Assembly: GCF_001656295.1 (NCBI RefSeq)
Contig: NZ_LXHE01000022.1
Span: 1-64,000 of the forward strand
Length of the DNA: 64,000 bases
From: Moraxella catarrhalis
Lineage (GTDB): Bacteria > Pseudomonadota > Gammaproteobacteria > Pseudomonadales > Moraxellaceae
Reading direction: 5' to 3'
Below are positions 1 through 8,572 of the stretch, one piece after another. The notes under the pieces are model-generated. The model worked only from the letters and a program-made list of their open reading frames with translations. It searched no databases and was not told the DNA's origin. Each line of letters opens with the position of its first letter. The stretch's first letter is position 1. The position numbers and the translations under genes are program-made.

Positions 1-24
1 GGTAGTGCTTTAAAAAGTATGCTG
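1..24 (+). repeat. Left terminal inverted repeat of the IS1-family element
   Basis: This is the inverted partner of 766-789, with 22 of 24 bases identical and mismatches at positions 4 and 9. It begins GGTAGTGC and ends AGTATGCTG. Confidence 0.88.
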
Positions 25-60
25 TAAAAAAACAGGCTGAGAAATTGATAAAATAGTGAA

Positions 61-762
61 ATGCAAATCACACTATACATCAACTGCCCAGCCTGTTTAG
101 GGGACAGTATAAAGAAAAACGGTAAAAAAAGCTATGGTAAGCAGAACTACCAATGCAAAGACTGCAGGCGGCAATTTATTGGCGACCATGCGTTAAGTTA
201 TCTTGGATGTCACTCTCAAAAAGAAAGCAAAATACGCCAACTCATGGTACGAGGTAGTGGCATAAAAGACATCGCTTGCGTTGAAAGGATTAGCCAAGGT
301 AAAGTATTAGCTACTTTGGAAAAATGCAACTACCGACTGATACCAAAGCAAAGTCACTATGACCAACTAGAAGTAGACGAGCTATGGATGTTCGTAGGTA
401 AAAAGAGCAACAAACAATGGCTCATCTATGCTTACCACCGTCAAACAGGCGAAATTGTTGCCTATGTATGGGGAAAGCGAGACCTTAAAACGGTTAAACG
501 ATTAAGCGCAAAACCTCAAGCCTTGGGTGTAACTTGTGCTGTTATTGCCAGTGATAATTGGGATAGCTTCGTCACTGGCTTTAAAGGCTTTACTCAAAGA
601 ATTGGTAAATTTTTCACCGTGGGCATCGAAGGAAATAATTGCCGTATTCGGCATAGGATAAAACGAGCAGTTAGGCGAAGTTGTAACTTTTCCAAAAAAC
701 TCGAGAATCACTTTAAAGCCTTTGATTTAGTGTTCTTTTATATTAATAACGGGTATGTCTGA
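61..762 (+). CDS. IS1-family transposase, single-frame type
   Basis: The protein of 233 residues joins the two halves that are separate frames (InsA and InsB) in classical IS1. The N-terminal third has a zinc ribbon (CPAC at residues 9-12 and CKDC near 32-35) followed by a helix-turn-helix region like InsA. The C-terminal part is an IS1-type DDE domain: DELW near residue 103 with the following GxKSxxxWLxYA stretch, a second Asp in SDNWDSF near 163, and a late Glu with the Arg/Asn-rich region and the FSKKLE stretch typical of InsB ends. No frameshift is needed for the full protein. The start ATG lies 36 bases inside the left repeat. It would cut and join the element ends. Family assignment is firm; activity is inferred. 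Confidence 0.92.
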   Translation: MQITLYINCPACLGDSIKKNGKKSYGKQNYQCKDCRRQFIGDHALSYLGCHSQKESKIRQLMVRGSGIKDIACVERISQGKVLATLEKCNYRLIPKQSHYDQLEVDELWMFVGKKSNKQWLIYAYHRQTGEIVAYVWGKRDLKTVKRLSAKPQALGVTCAVIASDNWDSFVTGFKGFTQRIGKFFTVGIEGNNCRIRHRIKRAVRRSCNFSKKLENHFKAFDLVFFYINNGYV

Positions 763-765
763 TGT

Positions 766-789
766 CAGCATACTTTTTAATGCACCACC
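766..789 (-). repeat. Right terminal inverted repeat of the IS1-family element
   Basis: Read on the minus strand it begins GGTGGTGC and ends AGTATGCTG, matching the left end at 22 of 24 bases. The argA stop codon begins three bases further on. Confidence 0.88.
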
Positions 790-792
790 AAA

Positions 793-2124
793 TTATAATA
801 ATTTTTTGAGCACTTTTGAGTTACGGCTATGATCATAGCTGTCTTGGCGATCTTTTGGCAGCTCATCTACCGACACTTCGCCAAATCCTTGCTCAACAAA
901 CCAATGTGCGGTATGAGTCGTCAAAGCGTATAACTGATGGCGTCCATGACTTCTGGCTTGTTGCTCCAAAAACGCCAACAAATCAGCACCGCGGCTGCCT
1001 TTGCGGTAATCAGGATGAATGGCAAGGCTTGCTACTTCTGCCGACTGGGTATCTAGTGGATAAAGCGCCGCACAGCCTAAAATGGTGCCATCACGCTCAA
1101 TCACATTATAAAACTCGATCTCTTGCTCTAGGCGCTCTTGGCTGCGGCGCACTAAGATGCCTTGCTCTTCAAGAGGTTTTAGCAGCTCAAGCAGACCGAT
1201 GACATCGTTGAAGGTCGCACGGCGGATCTCTTCGTAAGGATCATGGCTGACCAAAGTGCCCGACCCGTCACGCGTGAACAACTCCTCAATCAAGGCGCCA
1301 TCTTTGGCATACGAGATGATATGAGTGCGGTGTACGCCTTGACGGCAGGCACTGGCAGCGCAGCGCAGAAAATGCGCAATCTCTTCATGATCATCACGAT
1401 CACGCAGCAGGCGATCGACTTCATTGGGGATCAGCTCATGCAGCAAGCGACCATCACGGCTGATGATGCCATCTTGCTCACCTAAGAAAATCAGCTTATC
1501 AGCCTGTAGGGCAACTGCCGTGGTCAGCGCCACATCTTCTGCCAGTAGATTAAAAATTTCACCCGTAACCGAAAAACCCGTCGGTCCGAGTAGGACAATG
1601 TGGTCATTATCCAAATTGTGGCGGATGGCATCCACATCAATCGAGCGCACCTCACCTGTCATCTGATAATCCACACCGCCTCTGATGCCATAAGGGCGCG
1701 CGGTCACAAAATTGCCTGAAATGGCATCAATGCGAGAGCCGTACATGGGGGAGTTGGCAAGCCCCATCGACAGCCGAGCTTCGATTTGTAGACGAATTGA
1801 GCCGACTGCCTCCAAGATGGCAGGCATGGATTCACGCGGTGTCACGCGCACATCCTCATGGAGGCTTGATATCAATCCGCGACCTTGTAAGTTTTTTTCC
1901 ACTTGTGGGCGCGCGCCATGCACAAGCACCAATTTGATGCCCAAGCTGTGTAGCAGTGCAAAATCATGAATCAGCGTACTAAAATTATCACGAGCGACCG
2001 CCTCACCACCAAACATAACCACAAAGGTTTTGCCACGATGGGTGTTGATATAAGGGGCAGAATTACGAAACCAATGCACAGGCGTGAGTGCAGAGGTGTT
2101 CTGATAAGTGCTGACAGAATTCAT
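793..2124 (-). CDS. argA: N-acetylglutamate synthase (amino-acid acetyltransferase)
   Basis: This enzyme makes N-acetylglutamate from acetyl-CoA and glutamate, the first step of arginine synthesis. The protein has 443 residues, the usual ArgA length. Residues of about 20-270 form an amino-acid-kinase-like domain (VVMFGGEAV near the start, then LVLVHGARPQV), and the last 150 residues form a GNAT acetyltransferase domain ending RNSKVLKKLL. The chosen ATG at 2122-2124 has a GGGAG ribosome site about seven bases upstream; a longer reading to 2211 has an unlikely extra N-terminus. The IS element ends only three bases beyond the stop, so the original 3' untranslated region and terminator have been displaced, but the coding frame is complete. 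No other arg gene is nearby. Confidence 0.95.
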   Translation of the reverse strand: MNSVSTYQNTSALTPVHWFRNSAPYINTHRGKTFVVMFGGEAVARDNFSTLIHDFALLHSLGIKLVLVHGARPQVEKNLQGRGLISSLHEDVRVTPRESMPAILEAVGSIRLQIEARLSMGLANSPMYGSRIDAISGNFVTARPYGIRGGVDYQMTGEVRSIDVDAIRHNLDNDHIVLLGPTGFSVTGEIFNLLAEDVALTTAVALQADKLIFLGEQDGIISRDGRLLHELIPNEVDRLLRDRDDHEEIAHFLRCAASACRQGVHRTHIISYAKDGALIEELFTRDGSGTLVSHDPYEEIRRATFNDVIGLLELLKPLEEQGILVRRSQERLEQEIEFYNVIERDGTILGCAALYPLDTQSAEVASLAIHPDYRKGSRGADLLAFLEQQARSHGRHQLYALTTHTAHWFVEQGFGEVSVDELPKDRQDSYDHSRNSKVLKKLL

Positions 2125-2172
2125 AAATGCTCCCAAGATGTAATGGCTGATAAAATAAGAATGGCAAAAATA

Positions 2173-2202
2173 TATATGGCTAGAGCATCTGATTTTGGTC
2201 AA
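2173..2202 (-). promoter_or_regulatory. Possible argA promoter
   Basis: On the minus strand there is a TTGACC (2197-2202) followed after 18 bases by CATATA (2173-2178), about 50 bases before the argA start. The -10 match is poor, so this is a weak call. No ArgR-type operator was seen. Confidence 0.3.
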
Positions 2203-2432
2203 ATGTCCCATTAATGACTATTAAGATACATAATACCATAGCAAAGTTTTGGGCAGATGCCAAGCGGTTTATCTGCTTGATAAGGTTGGCATATGATAAA
2301 ATCGCCATCATCGTCGCCAGTTTTAAGCATGTGTAAGTAGTTACCATAATTAAACAGTCAAGAAATTCACACCGCCAATCAGCTGTGCTATGCTTATGGG
2401 CACATAAAACTTGATCAACACAGGATAAATTT

Positions 2433-3011
2433 ATGAAAATTTCTGCTGCTTTTTCTTTGAGTGTCATGGCTTTGGCGTTGTCTGCGTGTGTAACCGCACC
2501 AACACAAACCTCGCCAGTGGTTACCGAAACGACTGCTGTTGTACCTAGCATTTCTGAAGAGACGCCATCAGTTTTGCCCTCATCACCCAAAACGACACCA
2601 ACTGTGGTAACCAGTGAAGATATCAATGCCGTCATGAATGCCTTTATTGTACGCAAGGATAATGCCCAAGAAACACTTGAGCCTGTCACTACTCAAAGTA
2701 GTATTAAGGCAGGCGATCTTATTGAATATCAGGTGCTACTTACCAATGATGGTAACAATCGTGTGCGTGATATGCGTGTGGCTTTAAGCTTGCCGCAAGG
2801 AGCAGAGTTCACGGGTGTGGTATCACCAAGTGTTGGCACGCAAGCAAGTGCAGATGGTTCACGCTTTGTCTTTATGCCAATTCGCACCACAGCAGCTGAC
2901 GGCTCTATTCAAAATTTGCCGTTTAAGCAATATCAAGTATTACGCTGGAATATCCAAGACCTCGGCATTGGTGCAACAGCGGTTGTTAAATATCGTGCGG
3001 TTATCAAATAA
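2433..3011 (+). CDS. Small outer-surface lipoprotein with a DUF11-like domain
   Basis: The protein has 192 residues. It begins with a lipoprotein signal ending in the lipobox LSAC (Cys19), followed by a Thr/Ser/Pro-rich, low-complexity linker to about residue 65. The C-terminal part (about residues 80-192) resembles the conserved DUF11 repeat domain: a stretch on being attached to an ill-defined lipid-anchored ligand, with GDLIEYQVLLTNDGNN as in other members and alternating beta strands suggestive of an Ig-like fold. The function is not known. It stands alone, with argA divergent upstream and a 400-bp intergenic region downstream. A reading frame on the opposite strand over this gene is judged a shadow. 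Confidence 0.75.
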   Translation: MKISAAFSLSVMALALSACVTAPTQTSPVVTETTAVVPSISEETPSVLPSSPKTTPTVVTSEDINAVMNAFIVRKDNAQETLEPVTTQSSIKAGDLIEYQVLLTNDGNNRVRDMRVALSLPQGAEFTGVVSPSVGTQASADGSRFVFMPIRTTAADGSIQNLPFKQYQVLRWNIQDLGIGATAVVKYRAVIK

Positions 3012-3102
3012 TCAGATGAATAAAACAGTGGATTGATACCATCATTTCGTCCCAAAACAAACAAACTGACAGCCAGCTTATATTTGGCTATCTCATCAAT
3101 CC

Positions 3103-3189
3103 AAAAACACCAAGACACTGCCTTGGCTGCCTTTTCTTCCAATCAAATGGGTGAACTTGTAGAGATTAAGGTTGAGTCTTGGTGTTTTT
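3103..3189 (+). terminator. Long-loop inverted repeat ending in a T run; possible terminator or structured RNA
   Basis: Fourteen bases at 3103-3116 are exactly complementary to 3176-3189, separated by 59 bases, and the second arm runs straight into a T tract. A shorter competing stem exists: CCAAG at 3110-3114 can instead pair with CTTGG at 3122-3126. The position, about 90-180 bases after the lipoprotein gene, fits a 3'-end terminator; a small structured element is the alternative. Confidence 0.45.
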
Positions 3190-3298
3190 TGTTAGTTGAT
3201 ATCTATTTTATCGATAAAACGATACAATCAGAGCAGATACTTTTAGCCAATAGAGTCATATTTTTTGGTTAATAGTTTTATAAGAATATACTTTATAG

Positions 3299-3317
3299 TG
3301 TATTGATAATCATTATT
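3299..3317 (+). promoter_or_regulatory. Fur-box-like operator before the iron-uptake pair
   Basis: The stretch includes GATAATCATTATT at 3305-3317 and matches the classical 19-base Fur consensus at 15 of 19 positions by my count. It lies about 95 bases before an iron-uptake lipoprotein gene, so repression by iron-loaded Fur is the natural reading. The -35/-10 elements were not resolved. Confidence 0.65.
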
Positions 3318-3411
3318 ATTCATATTATAATGGTTCTCATATCGTTTATCTGTCATTGATTATCTTAATAATTTTAAGATAAATTATTTGGGACTCATTG
3401 GGTAACTTATC

Positions 3412-4323
3412 ATGCAAACTTTTTCTAAATTTTCTAAATCTTTACTTTCTGCCAGTGTTTTGACATTGACTTTAGCCGCTTGTCAAAAACCAGCAGATAA
3501 ACCCACCGAACCTGTGCAGCCTGCCCAAACGCAGGATGGTCATAAACCCAGCCATGATGGTCATGAGCATCACAAAACAGATGATGATACCATGGTGGAT
3601 TTGAGTGCCGAAACGGCGGAATATAAGCATTGGGTAGAAGGTCAGATGGAGATTTTATTGGAGCAGACACAAAAATTTGTTGCTCTGCTTGATGCAGGTC
3701 AGCTTGAGGAAGCCAAAGCCTTGTATCCGCATGCTCGTATGCCATTTGAACGGTCAGAGCCAATTGCTGAAATTTTTGGCGACCTTGATCCACGCATTGA
3801 TAACCGTGAAGCTGACCTAGAAGCAGGCGAGGTTTGGTCAGGCTTTCATGCCATTGAAAAAATCTTATGGACAAAAAATACTACCGAAGGCACCAAAGAA
3901 CTTGGCCAGCAGCTGATTGCTGATATTAAAGAATTAAAAGATAAAATCCCAACTGCTGAGGTAACGGGTGATTTGATGGTAGAGGGTGCGGTAGATTTAC
4001 TCAATGAGATTTCAACCACAAAAATCACAGGCGAAGAAGAGATTTTCTCAAAAACTGACCTTTATGACTTTAAGGCTAATATTGAAGGGGCACAAAAAAT
4101 CTTTGAAATTTTAACCCCAAAACTACAAGCTAAAAATCCTGATTTGGTTACCGAATTAACAAAAAAATTCCAAGTTGTCAATGATTTACTTGCCACTCAC
4201 CAAGTTGGTCAACATGATTACAAGCCTTATAATGAACTGAGTGCCGATGAAACCAAAGCGTTAGCTGAAGCGGTCAATAAATTGGGTGAGCCATTGGCAC
4301 AAATGGGTGTGGTGCTACAGTAA
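3412..4323 (+). CDS. EfeM/EfeO-like M75 iron-uptake lipoprotein
   Basis: The protein has 303 residues. A lipoprotein signal ends in LAAC (Cys24), then a His/Asp-rich linker (several HDGH-like units, residues 43-60) precedes an imelysin/M75 domain. The metal-binding HxxE motif of the family is visible as HAIE at residues 146-149. The N-terminal cupredoxin domain of full EfeO is absent, so this is the EfeM type. The family binds ferric iron in the periplasm for the EfeU permease. Here the next gene, 103 bases downstream, is the EfeB peroxidase, but no EfeU-like permease follows. The Fur-like site upstream supports iron control. The His-rich linker may gather metal. The role is inferred from family and neighbour. 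Confidence 0.85.
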   Translation: MQTFSKFSKSLLSASVLTLTLAACQKPADKPTEPVQPAQTQDGHKPSHDGHEHHKTDDDTMVDLSAETAEYKHWVEGQMEILLEQTQKFVALLDAGQLEEAKALYPHARMPFERSEPIAEIFGDLDPRIDNREADLEAGEVWSGFHAIEKILWTKNTTEGTKELGQQLIADIKELKDKIPTAEVTGDLMVEGAVDLLNEISTTKITGEEEIFSKTDLYDFKANIEGAQKIFEILTPKLQAKNPDLVTELTKKFQVVNDLLATHQVGQHDYKPYNELSADETKALAEAVNKLGEPLAQMGVVLQ

Positions 4324-4426
4324 CCGCTCACATCAGACAATGACGCTGCTGTATATCAATCTAGGCAAATAAAGATACAGGCTAAACTTTATTTGCCATT
4401 GGTATGTTTAGTTAGGGGTATGATAA

Positions 4427-5719
4427 ATGACGATAAAACAACCAATCAATCGCAGACAATTTTTAACAAAAGTGGGTATTGGTTCTGTCGCTGTTGGTAT
4501 TGGTGCAATTGGATTGGCAGGATGTCAACAAGGTCATGAAAGTAAATCTGACGGGCAAACTGACCATACGCCCAAACCCGACAGTCCGCCTAATCCCAAG
4601 CAGGCAGGTGAACAAAATACCAATGTCAAGCACTGCTTGGCAGATAATCAGTATGATTTTTATGGTAAACATCAAGCGGGTATCATCACGCCAGCACAGC
4701 GTAGCATCTATTTTTTGGTCTTGGATTTGCATACAGATAAGTTGGATGACATCAAGGAGGTTTTTAAACAATGGACACAGTATGCCGCAAGATTAACCAA
4801 GGGTGATAATATCGCTCCTTATGGCTCAAATCCGCATGTGCCACCAGTTGATACAGGCGAGGCTGATAGCCTTGGAGCATATGGCTTGACTTTAACTTTT
4901 GGTGTCAGCCCATCGTTTTTACAAAAATTAAACTTAACTGATAAAAAACCGCCTGAATTTAGCGATTTGCCCAAATTCCCCAGAGACCAAATCCGCCCAG
5001 AATATTCAGGGGGCGATATTTGTATCCAAGCCTGCAGTGACGATCCACAAGTCAGCTTTCACGCCGTTCGCCAATTGGTACGCCAAGCCCGCTCAAGCGT
5101 TAGTATGCGATGGAGTCAGTCGGGATTTTTGGGTTTTGATTCAGGCAATCAAACCGCTCGTAACTTATTTGCCTTTAAAGATGGCACGGCTAATAGCAAC
5201 ACACTTGATAATGCTGATAAACATGTTTGGATTCAGCAGCCAGACTGGTTAAAAGATGGTACTTATTTGGTCGTTCGGCGTATCCAAATGCACCTAGAAA
5301 CATGGGATAGAACCAGTTTAAACGGACAAGATGAAACCTTTGGCCGTCATCGAGATAGTGGTGCGCCGATTGGTCAAAGTGATGAATTTGCCCATCTGGA
5401 TATCACCGCTAAAGATGATGAAGGTAATTTTATCATTCCTGAGATTTCACATGCAGGACTTGCTAAACGCAGCGGATTGCAGTTGCTTCGCCGTTCTTAT
5501 TCTTATGCCAGTGGCATTGATCCAAAAACAGGTCAATTTGATGCAGGATTGTTGTTTATTTCATTTCAAAAATCGCCCATGCAATTCACCGCCATTCAAA
5601 GCTCTCTTGGGCGAGTGGATAAAATGAATGAGTACATCACCCACATTGGCAGTGGGCTATTTGCCTGTTTTGGTGGGGTAAAACAAGGCGAGTATTTGGG
5701 GCAAAAATTGTTTGAATAA
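4427..5719 (+). CDS. efeB: Dye-decolorising (DyP-type) peroxidase EfeB, Tat-exported
   Basis: The protein has 430 residues, near the 423 of E. coli EfeB. It begins with a twin-arginine signal (NRRQFLTK, Arg9-Arg10) whose hydrophobic core ends in GLAGC (Cys33), so it may be a Tat-exported lipoprotein; E. coli EfeB lacks such a lipid-anchored cysteine as far as I recall. The distal-haem motif of DyP enzymes is present as FKDGTANSN near residue 252, a distal Arg in GRHRDSG follows, and the proximal His is probably in ISHAGLAKRSG. Family members bind haem and are linked to periplasmic oxidation of ferrous iron or to haem use. It probably forms an operon with the upstream M75 lipoprotein. The Tat translocase genes lie 6 kb away. 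Confidence 0.92.
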   Translation: MTIKQPINRRQFLTKVGIGSVAVGIGAIGLAGCQQGHESKSDGQTDHTPKPDSPPNPKQAGEQNTNVKHCLADNQYDFYGKHQAGIITPAQRSIYFLVLDLHTDKLDDIKEVFKQWTQYAARLTKGDNIAPYGSNPHVPPVDTGEADSLGAYGLTLTFGVSPSFLQKLNLTDKKPPEFSDLPKFPRDQIRPEYSGGDICIQACSDDPQVSFHAVRQLVRQARSSVSMRWSQSGFLGFDSGNQTARNLFAFKDGTANSNTLDNADKHVWIQQPDWLKDGTYLVVRRIQMHLETWDRTSLNGQDETFGRHRDSGAPIGQSDEFAHLDITAKDDEGNFIIPEISHAGLAKRSGLQLLRRSYSYASGIDPKTGQFDAGLLFISFQKSPMQFTAIQSSLGRVDKMNEYITHIGSGLFACFGGVKQGEYLGQKLFE

Positions 5720-5865
5720 AACCCATCACACAGTTTTATAAATCTATTTAGACAAATCGCTTGGTTTTGGCATGCCTTAGTGCTGTGGGCTGTATTGTAA
5801 AAATGACCGATAACACGGATGATGCTCAATGTGATCATATCTCTTAAGTGATATAAAAGATATGC

Positions 5866-6837
5866 TCAATGGTGATGAGTACTTTGGATAATTAATTGCT
5901 CAATATCACTTTTATTTTTGAGTTTTTTGACCGCTTGCCAAAGCTGATGTGCTTGAGTGTAGCCTTTGGTGAGCATCGCAAGCCACTGTTTATAGCGTCC
6001 AATCAGGCCATTTTGGTTATCGGTGCTATCATTAATAAAGTTTAGCTGATGCTGGCATAGATTTGCCCAACCCAAATCAGGCTTACCTGCAATGATGGCT
6101 GTTAAGTCAGGGCGAGTGACTGCTCCACGCCCGAGCATGAGATGGTGGGTTTGTGATTGAGCGATGCAGCGTTTGGCATGTTCGGCATTCCAAATCTCAC
6201 CATTGGCAATGATGGGTAATCCTAAGTCATTAAAAGGTGCAATTTTTTCCCAATAAGCAGGTGGCTTATAGCCATCAACTTTGGTGCGTGCATGAACCGT
6301 TAGCCAATCTGCACGAGCATCTGCCACCGCATGACCAATCTCAGCTGATTGACTGGTATCAGTATAACCAAGACGAATTTTGGCAGAAACTGGAATTTGA
6401 TTTGGTATAGCGTCACGCACCGTACGAATGATGGTATATAGTGTTTCAGGCTCTTCAAGTAAAACTGAGCCGCCTTTATGATTGTTAACGGTTTTGGCAG
6501 GACAACCAAAGTTAAGGTCAATGGCTTTAGCCCCCAAACTGACTGCCACCAAAGCACTGGCTGCCATGGTTTCAGGGTTGTTGCCCAAAAGCTGTACATG
6601 TACAGGTGTGCCGCTGGCAGTACAGCCTTCGGTGTATAGTTCTGGGACATATTTATAAAAAACATGTGCAGGCAGTGGGTAGTGTGTAACTCGAATAAAT
6701 TCACTGACAGCCCAATCATAAGGCGAACCCAAATCATACGCAATTTGGGTTAGGATACGACGCATTAACGGATCGGTCAGCCCTTCCATGGGTGCAAGTA
6801 GGCGAACAGGATTGTTAAATAAGTGTGTCTTTTGCAT
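5866..6837 (-). CDS. dusC: tRNA-dihydrouridine(16) synthase
   Basis: The protein has 323 residues, close to the usual DusC length. It reduces uridine 16 in the tRNA D-loop using FMN and NADPH. The TIM barrel begins with LLAPMEGLTD, the FMN/substrate loop contains the catalytic Cys in NFGCPAKTVN near residue 110, and later come KIRLGY, VHARTK and IANGEIW, as in DusC rather than DusA or DusB (for example the PSKTVN-type loop and GEIW). The start is four bases after the stop of the helicase gene, so the two are likely one transcript. The C-terminal end is His-rich. Confidence 0.92.
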   Translation of the reverse strand: MQKTHLFNNPVRLLAPMEGLTDPLMRRILTQIAYDLGSPYDWAVSEFIRVTHYPLPAHVFYKYVPELYTEGCTASGTPVHVQLLGNNPETMAASALVAVSLGAKAIDLNFGCPAKTVNNHKGGSVLLEEPETLYTIIRTVRDAIPNQIPVSAKIRLGYTDTSQSAEIGHAVADARADWLTVHARTKVDGYKPPAYWEKIAPFNDLGLPIIANGEIWNAEHAKRCIAQSQTHHLMLGRGAVTRPDLTAIIAGKPDLGWANLCQHQLNFINDSTDNQNGLIGRYKQWLAMLTKGYTQAHQLWQAVKKLKNKSDIEQLIIQSTHHH

Positions 6838-6841
6838 GTGA

Positions 6842-8365
6842 TTATCCCAAAATCAACTTTTTGTGTTGTAGAGCATGCAACAGATCGCTGATGTGATGAA
6901 TGTCTAACAGGTTTTTGCCTCGTGTACAAGCCACATACAATAGGCGTAACTCTTCGGGTGTAATTTTAACAGCCAATGAGTTGATGTCATATAAAAAATC
7001 ATCGCTGATTTGCACACGATTCCATTCAAGACCTTTAGATTTATGGGCAGTTGAGACGACATAATCTGCATGACTTGGCATGGTCAGGCTATTAATCGCC
7101 TTGGTGATGATGGTCGTGCCATGTTCTTCGATGAGCTTCACCCAAGTTTTTAAATCCCCACCCTCACCAGTTTCACTAAATTCTTGAACTTCCTGCCAGT
7201 GATTAAAGTAGGCAAGTTCAGGGATGCCAGAGGCAGATTTGCCATTTCTAAGGCTGTCAGCACCTTGGCAAAATCTTAAAATTCGATGACTATCAGCCTG
7301 TAAAGCAACCTTATGCCCAAGCTTTAGACCATCAAGCAAATGACTCATGGCAGTGGCATTTGTGCGGCATAAGATGGCATCTTTTGCACCATGAACCAAA
7401 CTTTTGGCTAAGATTGAAGATTGATTGGGGTTGCCCTTTAAGGGAATGTTTTCATTGAGTGCCTTTAAAAATACATTGGCAATCTTGGCGATCGGTTCAC
7501 CAAAACGAAACGACTGCGTCAATAGTGTCTGTGGATAGGGCAGGCGTTTCATGGCATTTAGAGCGCCACGCCATTCATAGATTTGTTGATGAGCATCGCC
7601 AACATAGATGGTTTGCTTATCTTGGCGAATCAAAGCACCCATCATTAAAGGGTCGGCATCTTGAGCTTCATCAAATAAAATAAAATCAGCAGGAATGATG
7701 GGATCAGACAGCGTCCACAATTTTAGATAAATATCATGACTGATGCCTGCTTGATGGCGTGGATCGATCGACTGAAGCCACCGCTGCTCAAAAGCAGGGT
7801 ATAAAGTCATCTGAAGCGCTTCGGCATCAGATTCGCTCATCCAACTCGGCGCAGTGATGTGACGCGGTGCAGGATAAGCAGAAGAGGTCTTACAAAAAGT
7901 GGTGATGGCTTCACTGATGATATTAGCAAGCTTGGCAGGCGTAAGCGTCACTGGCTTTTTGATGCCATCCACGATGCGCTCAGTGCTGATGGCACGAAGC
8001 CCAAGCTCGCTTGCTAAGCGCGATGGCGTCAGTCTAGGTAAACTGATTTTGGCAGTCACATCGCGGCTGACATGACGAAATGCCAAAGAGTGAAACGTTT
8101 GGCAGCGCACACTGGGCGGAAATTTTTGCTGTGCTTCGGTAGCGATGGCTTTATTAAATGCCAAATACAGCCCCCGACCACGCAGATTTTCGCTGATAAG
8201 CTTCAGCGTCGTCGTTTTACCTGCACCAGCATAAGCAACGATTTTGAAAGATTGCCCTGTTTTTGCCATATCAAGTGCCGCCAACTGCTCTTCGGTGGGC
8301 GTTGGACGGTCGTGGGCTTGAGTTGCCCCGTACATCGCAGGGCTTTGGTAATCGCTGTGCATCAT
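6842..8365 (-). CDS. UvrD/Rep-like superfamily 1 DNA helicase
   Basis: The protein is about 507 residues, shorter than UvrD or Rep (over 670), and more like the small FBH1/UvrD-like helicases. It shows Walker A in YAGAGKTTTL, motif Ia, Walker B in LFDEAQDADP, then VGDAHQQIYEWRGA (motif III), STAHKSKGLEW (motif V) and LYVACTRGKN (motif VI). It should unwind DNA or strip filaments with ATP; the substrate is unknown. The start is uncertain: a TTG at 8383, ATG at 8365 or 8362 and ATG at 8335 are in frame and none has a good ribosome site. A TATAAT on the minus strand at about 8393-8398 fits a start at 8365. dusC follows after four bases. Confidence 0.85.
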   Translation of the reverse strand: MMHSDYQSPAMYGATQAHDRPTPTEEQLAALDMAKTGQSFKIVAYAGAGKTTTLKLISENLRGRGLYLAFNKAIATEAQQKFPPSVRCQTFHSLAFRHVSRDVTAKISLPRLTPSRLASELGLRAISTERIVDGIKKPVTLTPAKLANIISEAITTFCKTSSAYPAPRHITAPSWMSESDAEALQMTLYPAFEQRWLQSIDPRHQAGISHDIYLKLWTLSDPIIPADFILFDEAQDADPLMMGALIRQDKQTIYVGDAHQQIYEWRGALNAMKRLPYPQTLLTQSFRFGEPIAKIANVFLKALNENIPLKGNPNQSSILAKSLVHGAKDAILCRTNATAMSHLLDGLKLGHKVALQADSHRILRFCQGADSLRNGKSASGIPELAYFNHWQEVQEFSETGEGGDLKTWVKLIEEHGTTIITKAINSLTMPSHADYVVSTAHKSKGLEWNRVQISDDFLYDINSLAVKITPEELRLLYVACTRGKNLLDIHHISDLLHALQHKKLILG

Positions 8366-8518
8366 GGGGCAAAAGATTGACAAAAGCTTATTATACCATA
8401 GCTTATGATCGCTGAGCAGATTTCATCTGCCTAAGTCAAACTGCAGTTTAGGAATGACCTAAGCCATTAGGCGTCGGTGCATATTTAAGCTAGACGACTT
8501 ATGAATTTTAAGACTAAT

Positions 8519-8550
8519 AAAAACTACTGAGATGATCGGTATCATCTCAG
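8519..8550 (-). terminator. Rho-independent terminator of the GntR gene
   Basis: A perfect 10-bp stem (8527-8536 with 8541-8550, loop CGGT) is followed on the minus strand by a short T run (A-tract at 8519-8523). It lies about 20 bases after the stop of the HutC-like gene. Confidence 0.8.
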
Positions 8551-8572
8551 CAGTGGTTGGGTATTTGATGAA

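Larger units (their letters stand above)
1..789 (+). mobile_element. Complete IS1-family insertion sequence
   Basis: A 789-bp element bounded by imperfect terminal inverted repeats: 24 bases at 1-24 and 766-789 match at 22 positions, and both start with GGT as IS1 ends do. It carries one uninterrupted transposase gene. The left end coincides with the window edge, so the target-site duplication of 8-9 bp expected for this family cannot be checked. The right end lies three bases from the argA stop codon. The element appears intact and could be active. Confidence 0.9.
3012..3411. other. 400-bp intergenic region with stem-loop and Fur-like site
   Basis: No gene is seen here. It holds a long-range inverted repeat (3103-3189) and a Fur-box-like sequence (3299-3317) ahead of the iron-uptake pair. 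The rest is AT-rich. Confidence 0.6.

Noticed and set aside
2180-2689. A 169-codon frame on the minus strand
   Set aside because: It lies opposite the lipoprotein gene and the gap before it, has no recognisable domain, and mirrors the plus-strand codons; judged a shadow.
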